5,547 bases of DNA. It comes from Pseudomonadota bacterium. Lineage in GTDB: Bacteria > Pseudomonadota > Gammaproteobacteria > Steroidobacterales > Woeseiaceae. Every line of letters begins with the position of its first letter. Within the stretch, counting starts at the first letter, position 1. The stretch is taken from NCBI GenBank assembly GCA_022360335.1, contig JAKSCZ010000362.1:1-5547 (forward strand), written 5' to 3'. Positions 1-5,547 of this stretch are shown in pieces. The notes under the pieces were generated by a model that was not told where the DNA came from, did not search any database, and saw only the letters and a list, made by a program, of their open reading frames with translations. The translations under genes and the position numbers were made by a program.

Positions 1-201
1 CGCCGATACGCACACGACCGCGCTCGCGGCGAAGGTAATCCAGCCCAGCCGGGCCGTGACGACGGCCCCCTCGTCGCCGGCGCTCCAGTAACTGCCGAGG
101 ACGAGCGGGAACAGGACGGCGAGAACGCTCAGCGCGAAAGCGGAGTTGGCCCAGTCGTAAAGCGCCCAGGCGATGCTGCCTTTGTCGAGTGCTCGAGACA
201 C
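1..201 (-). CDS. MFS transporter, UMF1/Atg22-like family (N-terminal 67 residues, runs off window)
   Basis: This is the N-terminal part of an integral inner-membrane transporter; the rest lies beyond base 1. I translated bases 201 to 1 on the minus strand. After a short polar start (residues 1-9) comes AWALYDWANSAFALSV (residues 11-26). The YDWANSA signature marks the first membrane helix of the UMF1 (Atg22-like) branch of the major facilitator superfamily. The first helix continues to about residue 35, a polar loop with SAGDEG follows (40-45), and a second hydrophobic stretch starts near residue 52. The start is most likely GTG at 201-199: no ATG lies in frame between there and the upstream stop, and an AGGG lies just upstream, though too close to be a good ribosome site. 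Only 4 nt separate this codon from the prfC stop, so the two are probably co-transcribed. The substrate is unknown; members are annotated only as putative effluxers. The family call is fairly sure, the function is not. Confidence 0.82.
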   Translation of the reverse strand, partial: MSRALDKGSIAWALYDWANSAFALSVLAVLFPLVLGSYWSAGDEGAVVTARLGWITFAASAVVCVSA

Positions 202-205
202 CGCC

Positions 206-1786
206 CTAATGCTCGCGCGTCTTGCGGAAACCGACGTCCGGCCAGCGCTCCACCGTCAGGTTCAGGTTGACCCTGGTCGGCGCAATGTAGACCAGACGGT
301 CGCCGTGATCCAGCGCGAGCTTGTCGTGCGCCTTCTTCTCGAACTCGGCCAGCAATCCGGGATCCTCGCAGTCCACCCAGCGCGCAGTGGCGACCTCGAC
401 GGGTTCGAACCGGCAGTCGACCTTGTATTCGTGGCGCAGCCGGTGGGCGACGACGTCGAACTGCAGCGGCCCGACCGCACCGAGGATCAGGTCGTTGTTG
501 CGCAGCGGTTTGAACAATTGCGTCGCACCCTCCTCGCAAAGCTGCGCGAGTCCTTTCTGCAGCGCCTTCAGCCTCAACGGATCCCCGAGTACGGCGCGCC
601 GGAAGATCTCCGGTGCGAAACTGGGAATACCCGTGAAGCGAATCTCCTCGCCCTGCGTAAAGCTGTCGCCGATGTTGATCGTCCCGTGATTGTGGATCCC
701 GATGATGTCGCCGGCGTATGCCGTGTCGGCGTGCTGGCGGTCGGCGGCCAGAAACGTGATCGCCTCGGGTATCTTCATCTCCTTGCCGAGCCGGACGTGC
801 TGCACGCGCACGCCCTTGCGATATTCACCGGACACGATTCGCATGAATGCGATGCGGTCGCGGTGTCCCGGGTCCATGTTCGCCTGGATCTTGAACACGA
901 AACCCGACAGCGCGTCTTCGAGCGGCCCGACGTCGCGCTGTTCGCTTTCGTGTAGCTGCGGCGGCGGCGCATGGGCCACGAATTCATCGAGCAATTCCCT
1001 GACACCGAAGTTTGCGATCGCCGAGCCGAAGAATACGGGCGTCTGCTTCGCCGCCAGATAGTCCTCGATCGAGAGCGCCGGACACGCGCCCTTGACGAGT
1101 TCGATTTCGTCGCGAAAGTCGCCGGCCATGTCGCCGAGGACGTCGCCGGCCTCCGCCGAGCCCAGACCTTCGACGACCCGAATCTCGGCCGCTCTCTCTC
1201 GACCGGCCTTGCGGTAGAGGTAGATCTCGTCCCGCAGCAGGTGATAGACGCCCTTGAGCCGGCTGCCCATGCCGATCGGCCACGTGACGGGCGAACACTG
1301 GATCTTCAGGACCGACTCGATCTCATCGAGGAGCTCGATCGGTTCCCTGCCCTCGCGGTCGAGTTTGTTGATGAACGTCATGATCGGCGTATCGCGCAGG
1401 CGACAAACCTCCATGAGCTTGATCGTGCGCCGCTCGACGCCTTTCGCGCAGTCGATGACCATGAGCGCCGAGTCGACCGCCGTCAGCGTCCGGTAGGTGT
1501 CCTCGGAAAAGTCTTCGTGACCGGGCGTATCGAGCAGATTGACGACGTGGCCGTCGTAGGGGAACTGCATGACCGACGACGTCACCGAAATACCGCGCTG
1601 CTGCTCGAGTTCCATCCAGTCGGATCGGGCATGCCGGGTCGCCTTGCGCCCCTTCACCGTGCCGGCGAGCTGAATCGCACCGCCGTAAAGCAGCAACTTC
1701 TCCGTCAGCGTGGTCTTGCCCGCGTCGGGATGCGAGATGATGGCGAAAGTCCGCCGCCTGCGGACTTCCGTTTCGAGTTTCGACAT
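206..1786 (-). CDS. prfC: Peptide chain release factor 3 (RF3), GTPase
   Basis: RF3 is a cytoplasmic translational GTPase that removes RF1 or RF2 from the ribosome after peptide release. The 526-residue product matches the family's usual length (about 529 in E. coli). GTPase motifs are intact: G1 SHPDAGKTT (residues 18-26), the switch-I region with RGISVTSSV (64-72), G3 DTPGHEDF (86-93), G4 NKLD (140-143) and G5 GSA (254-256). The DWMELEQQRGISV context separates RF3 from EF-G and EF-Tu. A beta-barrel domain follows from about residue 290, and an RF3-specific C-terminal domain from about 385 to the end (GAVGPLQFDVVAHRL at 436-450). The ATG at 1786-1784 puts METEVRRRRTF-like residues directly before G1, as expected; no strong Shine-Dalgarno is seen. 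It sits 23 nt after rimI and 4 nt before the MFS gene. Proximity to rimI recalls E. coli rimI-yjjG-prfC, here without yjjG. No odd residues were seen. Confidence 0.97.
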   Translation of the reverse strand: MSKLETEVRRRRTFAIISHPDAGKTTLTEKLLLYGGAIQLAGTVKGRKATRHARSDWMELEQQRGISVTSSVMQFPYDGHVVNLLDTPGHEDFSEDTYRTLTAVDSALMVIDCAKGVERRTIKLMEVCRLRDTPIMTFINKLDREGREPIELLDEIESVLKIQCSPVTWPIGMGSRLKGVYHLLRDEIYLYRKAGRERAAEIRVVEGLGSAEAGDVLGDMAGDFRDEIELVKGACPALSIEDYLAAKQTPVFFGSAIANFGVRELLDEFVAHAPPPQLHESEQRDVGPLEDALSGFVFKIQANMDPGHRDRIAFMRIVSGEYRKGVRVQHVRLGKEMKIPEAITFLAADRQHADTAYAGDIIGIHNHGTINIGDSFTQGEEIRFTGIPSFAPEIFRRAVLGDPLRLKALQKGLAQLCEEGATQLFKPLRNNDLILGAVGPLQFDVVAHRLRHEYKVDCRFEPVEVATARWVDCEDPGLLAEFEKKAHDKLALDHGDRLVYIAPTRVNLNLTVERWPDVGFRKTREH

Positions 1787-1809
1787 AGGATCAGGACCCG
1801 TCCAGGCTG

Positions 1810-2280
1810 CTAGTCGTCGGCGACGAGTTTCTTGGCGAGCACGGCCGCGTCTTCGCGGCCGTCGTTCGCCTGGTAGTACGCGGGTCGGTTGGCGACCTGG
1901 CGAAAGCCCTTCTTCCTGTACAGCGCGATCGCCCGATCGTTCGACGGCCGCACTTCGAGGAAGATCTGCCGGACCGACGCAGCCCGTGCGCGGAACAGCA
2001 GCTCGTCGAGCAGCTTTTCGCCGTGACCGCGTGACCGCAGATCCGGGTCCACACAGATGTTCAGGATGTGCGCCTCGCCCGCGGCGACGGATAGTACGCC
2101 GTATCCGGCCACCGCGTCATCCCTTACGAGCACGACGTTCTGGTAGCCCGCCAGCAGGCAGTCGCGGAAGACGCCGTGGCTCCAGGGAAACTCGTAGCTG
2201 CGCCGTTCGATATCGGACACCATCGCGAGGTCGTCGTGCGTCATCTCGCGAATCGTGGTCGGCGGTTCGGCCATCGGCAT
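1810..2280 (-). CDS. rimI: Ribosomal protein bS18-alanine N-acetyltransferase RimI (GNAT)
   Basis: RimI uses acetyl-CoA to acetylate the N-terminal alanine of ribosomal protein bS18 in the cytoplasm. The 156-residue product is a single GNAT domain. Visible motifs are EFPWS (30-34), typical of RimI near its N-terminus; the acetyl-CoA loop RSRGHG (82-87), which fits R/QxxGxG; LEVRPSN (108-114); ALYRKKGF (119-126); and the tail YYQANDGREDA (135-145). Glu109 and Tyr121 have the same 12-residue spacing as the catalytic Glu103/Tyr115 of E. coli RimI. The start is uncertain. ATG at 2280-2278 lies 2 nt after the upstream glycosylase stop. A GTG six bases earlier (2286-2284) overlaps that stop as GTGA, and a GGAG lies 8 nt before it, an ideal spacing; that start adds two residues. 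Either way translation is probably coupled to the upstream gene. The position next to a HolD-like gene matches E. coli holD-rimI. Confidence 0.95.
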   Translation of the reverse strand: MPMAEPPTTIREMTHDDLAMVSDIERRSYEFPWSHGVFRDCLLAGYQNVVLVRDDAVAGYGVLSVAAGEAHILNICVDPDLRSRGHGEKLLDELLFRARAASVRQIFLEVRPSNDRAIALYRKKGFRQVANRPAYYQANDGREDAAVLAKKLVADD

Positions 2281-2282
2281 GA

Positions 2283-3053
2283 TCACGCGCCGGACTCCGC
2301 GGCCAGTCGGCGGGCCAGACACAGATCGTGCCACGACTTCTGCTTCTGGGAGGGACTGCGCAGCAGGTAGGCGGGATGGTAGGTCACGACCAGGGGAATG
2401 CCGCCGAGATCGTGCGGCCGTCCGCGCATTCGCCCGACGGGCGCATCGCTGGCGAGCAGGTTCTGCGCTGCGATACGCCCGACGGCGAGAATGATCTTCG
2501 GTTTGATCATCTCGATCTGGCGATCGAGGTACTCGCGGCACGCCGCCGCCTCGGCCGGTTTGGGGTCGCGATTGGCGGGCGGGCGGCATTTGAGGATATT
2601 GGCGATGAAGACGCGCTCGCGGCTCTGGCCGATGGCGAACAGCATCTGGTCGAGCAACTTGCCGGCACGGCCGACGAAGGGTTCGCCCCGGCGGTCTTCC
2701 TCCGCGCCCGGCGCCTCGCCGATGATCATCCAGTCGGCGTCGGTGCTGCCGACACCGAACACCGTGTTCGTGCGGCTCGCCGAGAGTTCGCAGCGGGTAC
2801 ACGCCGCGACGCACTCTCTGAGCTCGTCCCAATCGGCCGTAGGAGCGGCTTCAGCCGCGATCCCTTTCGGGCCTGAAGGCCCTCCTACGGCCGCGATCCC
2901 TTTCGGGCCTGAAGGCCCTCCTACGGCCGCGATTCCTTTCGGGCCTGAAGGCCCTCCTGCGTCGTCGACGGGCTCCGCCGCGTCACGCGGCACCCACAGG
3001 TCGATGCCCATCGCCTGCAGATAGGCGCGTCGCTGATGTTCGGGATGAGCCAT
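2283..3053 (-). CDS. Family-4 [4Fe-4S] uracil-DNA glycosylase with HolD(psi)-like N-terminal peptide and REP-derived linker
   Basis: The product (256 residues) should excise uracil from DNA at the start of base excision repair. Residues about 75-256 form a family-4 UDG domain: catalytic motif GEAPGAEED (112-120), EPFVGRAGKLLDQML (124-138), NILKCRPPANRDP (152-164) and motif YHPAYLLRSP (225-234) with His226. Four cysteines fit the iron-sulfur cluster: C85-x2-C88 and C156-x15-C172. Upstream, residues 8-23 (RRAYLQAMGIDLWVPR) resemble the N-terminus of E. coli HolD (RRDWQLQQLGITQWSLRR), the psi peptide that contacts the clamp loader. Between the two, residues 33-68 are three 12-residue repeats (GGPSGPKGIAAV twice, then the same ending in E) encoded by REP DNA; this part is surely flexible. 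The ATG at 3053-3051 has no clear Shine-Dalgarno but keeps the HolD-like peptide. The gene follows the PSD-like gene by 38 nt and touches rimI. The glycosylase call is firm; the psi role is inferred. Confidence 0.93.
   Translation of the reverse strand: MAHPEHQRRAYLQAMGIDLWVPRDAAEPVDDAGGPSGPKGIAAVGGPSGPKGIAAVGGPSGPKGIAAEAAPTADWDELRECVAACTRCELSASRTNTVFGVGSTDADWMIIGEAPGAEEDRRGEPFVGRAGKLLDQMLFAIGQSRERVFIANILKCRPPANRDPKPAEAAACREYLDRQIEMIKPKIILAVGRIAAQNLLASDAPVGRMRGRPHDLGGIPLVVTYHPAYLLRSPSQKQKSWHDLCLARRLAAESGA
2839..2961. repeat. GTAG-type REP cluster (one plus-strand and three minus-strand palindromes), translated in frame within the UDG gene
   Basis: Four copies of the pattern GTAGGA, 6-bp stem, TC, 6-bp stem, GA are present. 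One reads on the plus strand at 2839-2860 (stem GCGGCT/AGCCGC). Three read on the minus strand, at 2888-2867, 2924-2903 and 2960-2939 (stem GGGCCT/AGGCCC). The first minus copy faces the plus copy tail to tail across 6 nt, and the outer GTAGGAG/CTCCTAC arms are complementary, so 2839-2888 can form one large imperfect cruciform or hairpin, as in BIMEs. The two stem types differ by two compensatory base-pair swaps. A 5' GTAG next to a stem-loop is the hallmark of REPs mobilised by RAYT transposases; that link is from family knowledge, and no RAYT gene is in the window. Confidence 0.85.
2854..2961 (-). repeat. Three tandem 36-bp units within the REP cluster
   Basis: Units lie at 2854-2889, 2890-2925 and 2926-2961. 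Units 1 and 2 are identical. Unit 3 differs at 2934 (T for C, synonymous) and 2959 (G for A, which changes GTAG to GCAG on the minus strand and gives Ala instead of Val). Each unit combines half of the plus-strand palindrome (GCCGCGA) with one full minus-strand REP, which suggests that a truncated REP pair was amplified in tandem. At 36 bp each unit is exactly 12 codons, so the glycosylase frame is preserved whatever the copy number. Confidence 0.95.
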
Positions 3054-3091
3054 GCAATGGACCGGAAGGTGAGCGAAGCGCTAGTTTGCCA

Positions 3092-3757
3092 TCAAGGCTG
3101 CGGCACCGCAGCAATCACGTCGCTGCCGGCCGTGACCCGCCGTCCCGGTTCCGCGTGGACTTTGCCCGCGACCGGCACGTAGACCTCGGCGACCCGCGCC
3201 AGCCGGATATAGGCGCAGCGCTGGCCCTGCCCGAGGCGTTCCCCGAGGCCGACAAACGCCTGCGGCGCGAGTCCGAAGCGGTGCTCGTGAAGCTGCAACA
3301 CGACGCTCGAGCCCTCGTCCGTCTCGACCCACAGTGCATTGACGGGGCAGTCCCGGTCCGCGCCGGGGCTCTCGGTCTTCGATCGCAGGTCCATGACGCG
3401 GCCCTCGACCGGACTGCGCGCCGTGTACGCACCGAGGGGGTTGATCCGGATCCGGATGCAATAGGCCTCGCCCAGGACGACGCAGCGATCGGTCGTCGTG
3501 ACCGATTCGACGATGCCGTCGACCGGGCTGACGACGCCGAGGGCGACGGACGGGACGAACCGTCGCGGGTCGCGAAAAAGGAGATACAGAAGGACGAAGA
3601 CCGCCGCAGGCAACGACGCCGGCCAGACACCGTGGTAGAGCAGCGCATAGCCGCACAGGAACCCGGCCAGCACGAGCGGCAGAATGCCTTCCTGGGCGAC
3701 GAAGGGATTTCGGCGATCTCTCATTCCGTCCGCAAGCGTCCTCGCTGAGTGGACCAT
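3092..3757 (-). CDS. Phosphatidylserine decarboxylase-like membrane protein, catalytic residues apparently lost
   Basis: The 221-residue product resembles short-form phosphatidylserine decarboxylases (PSD), which make phosphatidylethanolamine at the inner membrane. Features in order: EG at 23-24, two hydrophobic segments (about 25-41 and 47-60), LFRDPRRFVP (60-69), VSPVDGIV (76-83), INPLGAYTARSPVEG (105-119), and the C-terminal RCAYIRLARVAEVYVP (180-195) with VTAGSDVIA (208-216). True PSDs have F-G-S at 186-188, where the serine becomes the pyruvoyl group after self-cleavage; here it reads L-A-R. The conserved histidine of the SPxxxH motif is Tyr111. Asp80 of the SPxDG motif remains. The frame is open, with no sign of decay. 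It is therefore probably a non-decarboxylating paralogue of unknown role. The start is uncertain: ATG at 3757 has no Shine-Dalgarno, whereas ATG at 3724-3722 (210 residues, GGACGGA just before) is also plausible. It is the first gene of the leftward unit. Confidence 0.8.
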   Translation of the reverse strand: MVHSARTLADGMRDRRNPFVAQEGILPLVLAGFLCGYALLYHGVWPASLPAAVFVLLYLLFRDPRRFVPSVALGVVSPVDGIVESVTTTDRCVVLGEAYCIRIRINPLGAYTARSPVEGRVMDLRSKTESPGADRDCPVNALWVETDEGSSVVLQLHEHRFGLAPQAFVGLGERLGQGQRCAYIRLARVAEVYVPVAGKVHAEPGRRVTAGSDVIAAVPQP

Positions 3758-3780
3758 CTTAGGACAGAACCGGTTAGAAT
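3750..3780 (+). promoter_or_regulatory. Candidate sigma-70 promoter for proS
   Basis: TAGAAT at 3775-3780 matches the -10 consensus at 5 of 6 positions and lies 32 nt before the proS ATG. The best -35 candidate, TGGACC at 3750-3755, matches 4 of 6, but the 19-nt spacing is long. It overlaps the 5' end of the divergent PSD-like gene if that gene starts at 3757. An 8-bp perfect palindrome, AACCGGTT (3768-3775), overlaps the -10. No clear promoter for the leftward genes was found in the same gap. Confidence 0.4.
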
Positions 3781-3797
3781 GCGCGGCTCACACGATC

Positions 3798-3801
3798 GAG
3801 G
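3798..3801 (+). promoter_or_regulatory. Ribosome binding site of proS
   Basis: GAGG ends 11 nt before the ATG at 3813. It is a modest Shine-Dalgarno, slightly distant, but it supports this start over the in-frame ATG at 3684, which would lie inside the divergent gene. Confidence 0.5.
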
Positions 3802-3812
3802 TTCTCACCCAT

Positions 3813-5519
3813 ATGCGGTTCTCACAGTTTCCTCTGACGACGCTCAAGGAAGTCCCGGCCGACGCCGAGATCGTCAGTCACAAGCTCATGCTGCGGGCCG
3901 GCCTGATTCGCCGCCTCGCGTCGGGCCTGTTCACGTGGATGCCGCTCGGCCTGCGCGTCCTGCGCAAGGTCGAAGCCGTGGTCCGCGAGGAGATGGACCG
4001 CGCCGGCGCACTCGAGTTGCTGATGCCTGCCGTGCAGCCCGCCGAGCTGTGGCAGGAATCCGGGCGCTGGGATCGGTACGGTCCGCTGCTGCTGCGTATG
4101 CACGACCGCCACGAACGCGCGTTCTGTTTCGGGCCGACGCACGAAGAAGTCGTCACCGACATCGCACGCCGCGAACTCAAGAGCTACAAGCAGCTGCCGG
4201 TCAACTACTATCAGATCCAGACCAAGTTCCGCGACGAGATCCGGCCCCGTTTCGGCATCATGCGCGCGCGCGAGTTCATCATGAAAGATGCGTACTCGTT
4301 CGACATCGACAGGGACGGGATGCGCGAGTCCTACGATCGAATGCACGCCGCCTACACGGCGATATTCGAGCGGCTCGGACTGAGGTTTCGCGTCGTGGAT
4401 GCAGACAGCGGCGAAATCGGCGGCAGCCGCTCCCAGGAGTTTCACGTGCTCGCAGATTCGGGCGAGGACGCCATCGCGTATTGCGACGAGGACGGCTATG
4501 CCTCGAACGTCGAAACCGCGGCCACGTCGCGGCCCGACGTCGAGCGGCGGGCGCCGGTCGGCGAACTCGAGAAGTTCCCGACTCCGGGCGTCAAAACGAT
4601 CGCCGACCTTTGCGGGCTGCTCGACATCACGCCGGACCGGACGATCAAGACGCTGATCGTCGAGGGCAGCGACGCGCCCGTGGCGCTGGTCCTGCGCGGC
4701 GATCACGAACTGAATGCCGTCAAGGCGCAGAAGCTCGACGGCGTCGCGTCGCCGCTGACGATGGCCGACGATGCCGCCATCCGCGGAGCGATCGGCGCGG
4801 GCGCGGGATCGCTCGGCCCGGTCGGTATGCCGCTGCGCACGTATTTCGACCACGCCACGGCCGCACTCTCGGACTTCACCTGCGGTGCCAACGAAGACGG
4901 CTTCCATTACAAGGGCGTCAACTTCGGGCGCGACATCGACGAGCCGGAGACCGTCGACCTGCGCAACGTCGTGGCGGGCGACCCGACGCCGGGCGGCAGG
5001 GGAAGGCTGGGTATCGCCCGCGGCATCGAGGTTGGCCACATCTTCCAGCTTGGCGCCAAATATTCCGAGGCCATGGGTGCGACCGTGCAGGACGAAAGCG
5101 GCAGGAACCGGCTCATGGAGATGGGCTGCTACGGCATCGGCGTGACGCGCATCGTCGGCGCGGCCATCGAGCAGAATCACGACGACAAAGGCATCATCTG
5201 GCCGCAGCCGTTGACGCCGTTCGACGTCGTGCTGGTCCCCATCAACATGCATCGATCGGAAGCGGTGCGCGAAGCGGCCGAGGCGCTCTATGTGGAAATG
5301 ACGGAGATGGGACTCGACGTACTCTTCGACGACCGTGACGCGCGTCCCGGCGTCAAGTTCGCCGATGCCGAACTCATTGGCGTTCCGCATCGCCTGGTCG
5401 TGAGCGAGCGCGGTCTCGGAAACGGCGAACTCGAGTACCGCCATCGCCGCGACGAGGACTCGCGTATGATGAAACGGGATGACGCGCTCACTCTCGTCAG
5501 GGAGACGTCGATAGGCTAG
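3813..5519 (+). CDS. proS: Prolyl-tRNA synthetase, bacterial type with editing (INS) domain
   Basis: ProRS charges tRNA-Pro with proline in the cytoplasm and hydrolyses mischarged Ala-tRNA-Pro. The 568-residue product is close to E. coli ProRS (572). It begins MRFSQFPLTTLKEVPADAE, the usual bacterial start. Class II motifs are present: motif 1 around GLRVLRKVEAVVREEM (46-61) to MPAVQP (71-76); motif 2 FRDEIRPRFGIMRAREF (139-155) with MKDAYSF (157-163); motif 3 GCYGIGVTRIVGAAIEQ (438-454). The INS deacylase domain spans about 224-405 between motifs 2 and 3; Lys279 in RTIKT sits at the number I recall for the essential editing lysine of E. coli, and His365 lies in DGFHYKG. The anticodon-binding domain covers about 470-568 (FDVVLVPINM, DDRDARPGVKFADAELIGVPHRLVV). 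Start chosen from family alignment; 43 further in-frame residues upstream show no family similarity. It is divergent from the PSD-like gene. Confidence 0.98.
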   Translation: MRFSQFPLTTLKEVPADAEIVSHKLMLRAGLIRRLASGLFTWMPLGLRVLRKVEAVVREEMDRAGALELLMPAVQPAELWQESGRWDRYGPLLLRMHDRHERAFCFGPTHEEVVTDIARRELKSYKQLPVNYYQIQTKFRDEIRPRFGIMRAREFIMKDAYSFDIDRDGMRESYDRMHAAYTAIFERLGLRFRVVDADSGEIGGSRSQEFHVLADSGEDAIAYCDEDGYASNVETAATSRPDVERRAPVGELEKFPTPGVKTIADLCGLLDITPDRTIKTLIVEGSDAPVALVLRGDHELNAVKAQKLDGVASPLTMADDAAIRGAIGAGAGSLGPVGMPLRTYFDHATAALSDFTCGANEDGFHYKGVNFGRDIDEPETVDLRNVVAGDPTPGGRGRLGIARGIEVGHIFQLGAKYSEAMGATVQDESGRNRLMEMGCYGIGVTRIVGAAIEQNHDDKGIIWPQPLTPFDVVLVPINMHRSEAVREAAEALYVEMTEMGLDVLFDDRDARPGVKFADAELIGVPHRLVVSERGLGNGELEYRHRRDEDSRMMKRDDALTLVRETSIG

Positions 5520-5547
5520 ACGCCCGTGAGGAATACCAGAAGCGGTC

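Noticed and set aside
173..1813. Long plus-strand open frames of 260 and 280 codons opposite prfC
   Set aside because: They are antisense to a fully motif-complete RF3 gene, have no recognisable motifs, and arise from GC-rich third positions.
2281..2832. N-terminal extension of rimI to 340 residues within the glycosylase gene
   Set aside because: The extra residues are the Arg/Pro-rich out-of-frame translation of the UDG domain; RimI homology begins only around the ATG at 2280.
2839..2888. Rho-independent terminator
   Set aside because: The hairpin has no T-tract on either side and sits mid-gene; REP structure explains it better.
2854..2961. CRISPR array
   Set aside because: The 36-bp units are contiguous with no unique spacers, are palindromic REPs, and lie inside a coding frame.
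3119..3128. Gly-Ser at residues 211-212 (and 149-150) of the PSD-like protein as an alternative cleavage site
   Set aside because: Residues 211-212 align with the later V-x-AG-x-x-V/I segment, and cleavage there would leave a roughly 10-residue alpha chain; 149-150 precede the expected region.
3684..3812. N-terminal 43-residue extension of proS
   Set aside because: It lies inside the divergent gene and upstream of the candidate promoter, and ProRS proteins begin at MRFSQ-like sequence.
3822..5444. A 540-codon minus-strand open frame opposite proS
   Set aside because: It is a mirror of a complete ProRS gene, rich in R/D/V/H of no recognisable family; a typical high-GC antisense frame.
5526..5547. 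GTG after proS as the start of another gene
   Set aside because: Only seven codons are visible, with no strong ribosome site or recognisable sequence.

Overview
The window looks like the chromosome of a high-GC gammaproteobacterium. The evidence is the gene order, the protein families, strongly GC-biased third codon positions, and a cluster of GTAG-type REP palindromes like those I know from Xanthomonadales and pseudomonads. Genus cannot be fixed from this sequence. No phage, plasmid or transposase gene is visible, and nearly all of the window is coding.

Layout. Five genes run leftward from a divergent intergenic region near 3758-3812: a phosphatidylserine-decarboxylase-like membrane protein (3092-3757), a family-4 Fe-S uracil-DNA glycosylase with an unusual N-terminus (2283-3053), the ribosomal-protein acetyltransferase rimI (1810-2280 or 2286), release factor 3 prfC (206-1786), and the start of a UMF1/Atg22-type MFS transporter that leaves the window at base 1 (1-201). 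Gaps are 38, 2 (or an overlap), 23 and 4 nt, so this is probably one transcription unit. Reading rightward is proS (3813-5519), a complete bacterial-type prolyl-tRNA synthetase with its editing insertion.

Context. The order [glycosylase]-rimI-prfC resembles E. coli holD-rimI-yjjG-prfC. The glycosylase's first ~23 residues resemble the clamp-loader-binding N-terminal peptide of HolD (DNA polymerase III psi). The gene may therefore encode a psi-peptide/uracil-glycosylase fusion that couples repair to the replisome.

Most notable points. (1) A REP cluster at 2839-2961 lies inside the glycosylase frame and is translated as three 12-residue repeats, exactly in the linker between the psi-like peptide and the glycosylase domain. 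The two REP orientations differ by two compensatory base-pair changes. (2) The PSD-like protein keeps the family fold motifs but lacks the serine that becomes the pyruvoyl group and the conserved histidine, so it is probably a pseudoenzyme. (3) The HolD-like peptide at the expected holD position suggests where psi has gone in this lineage. The remaining genes look ordinary housekeeping.
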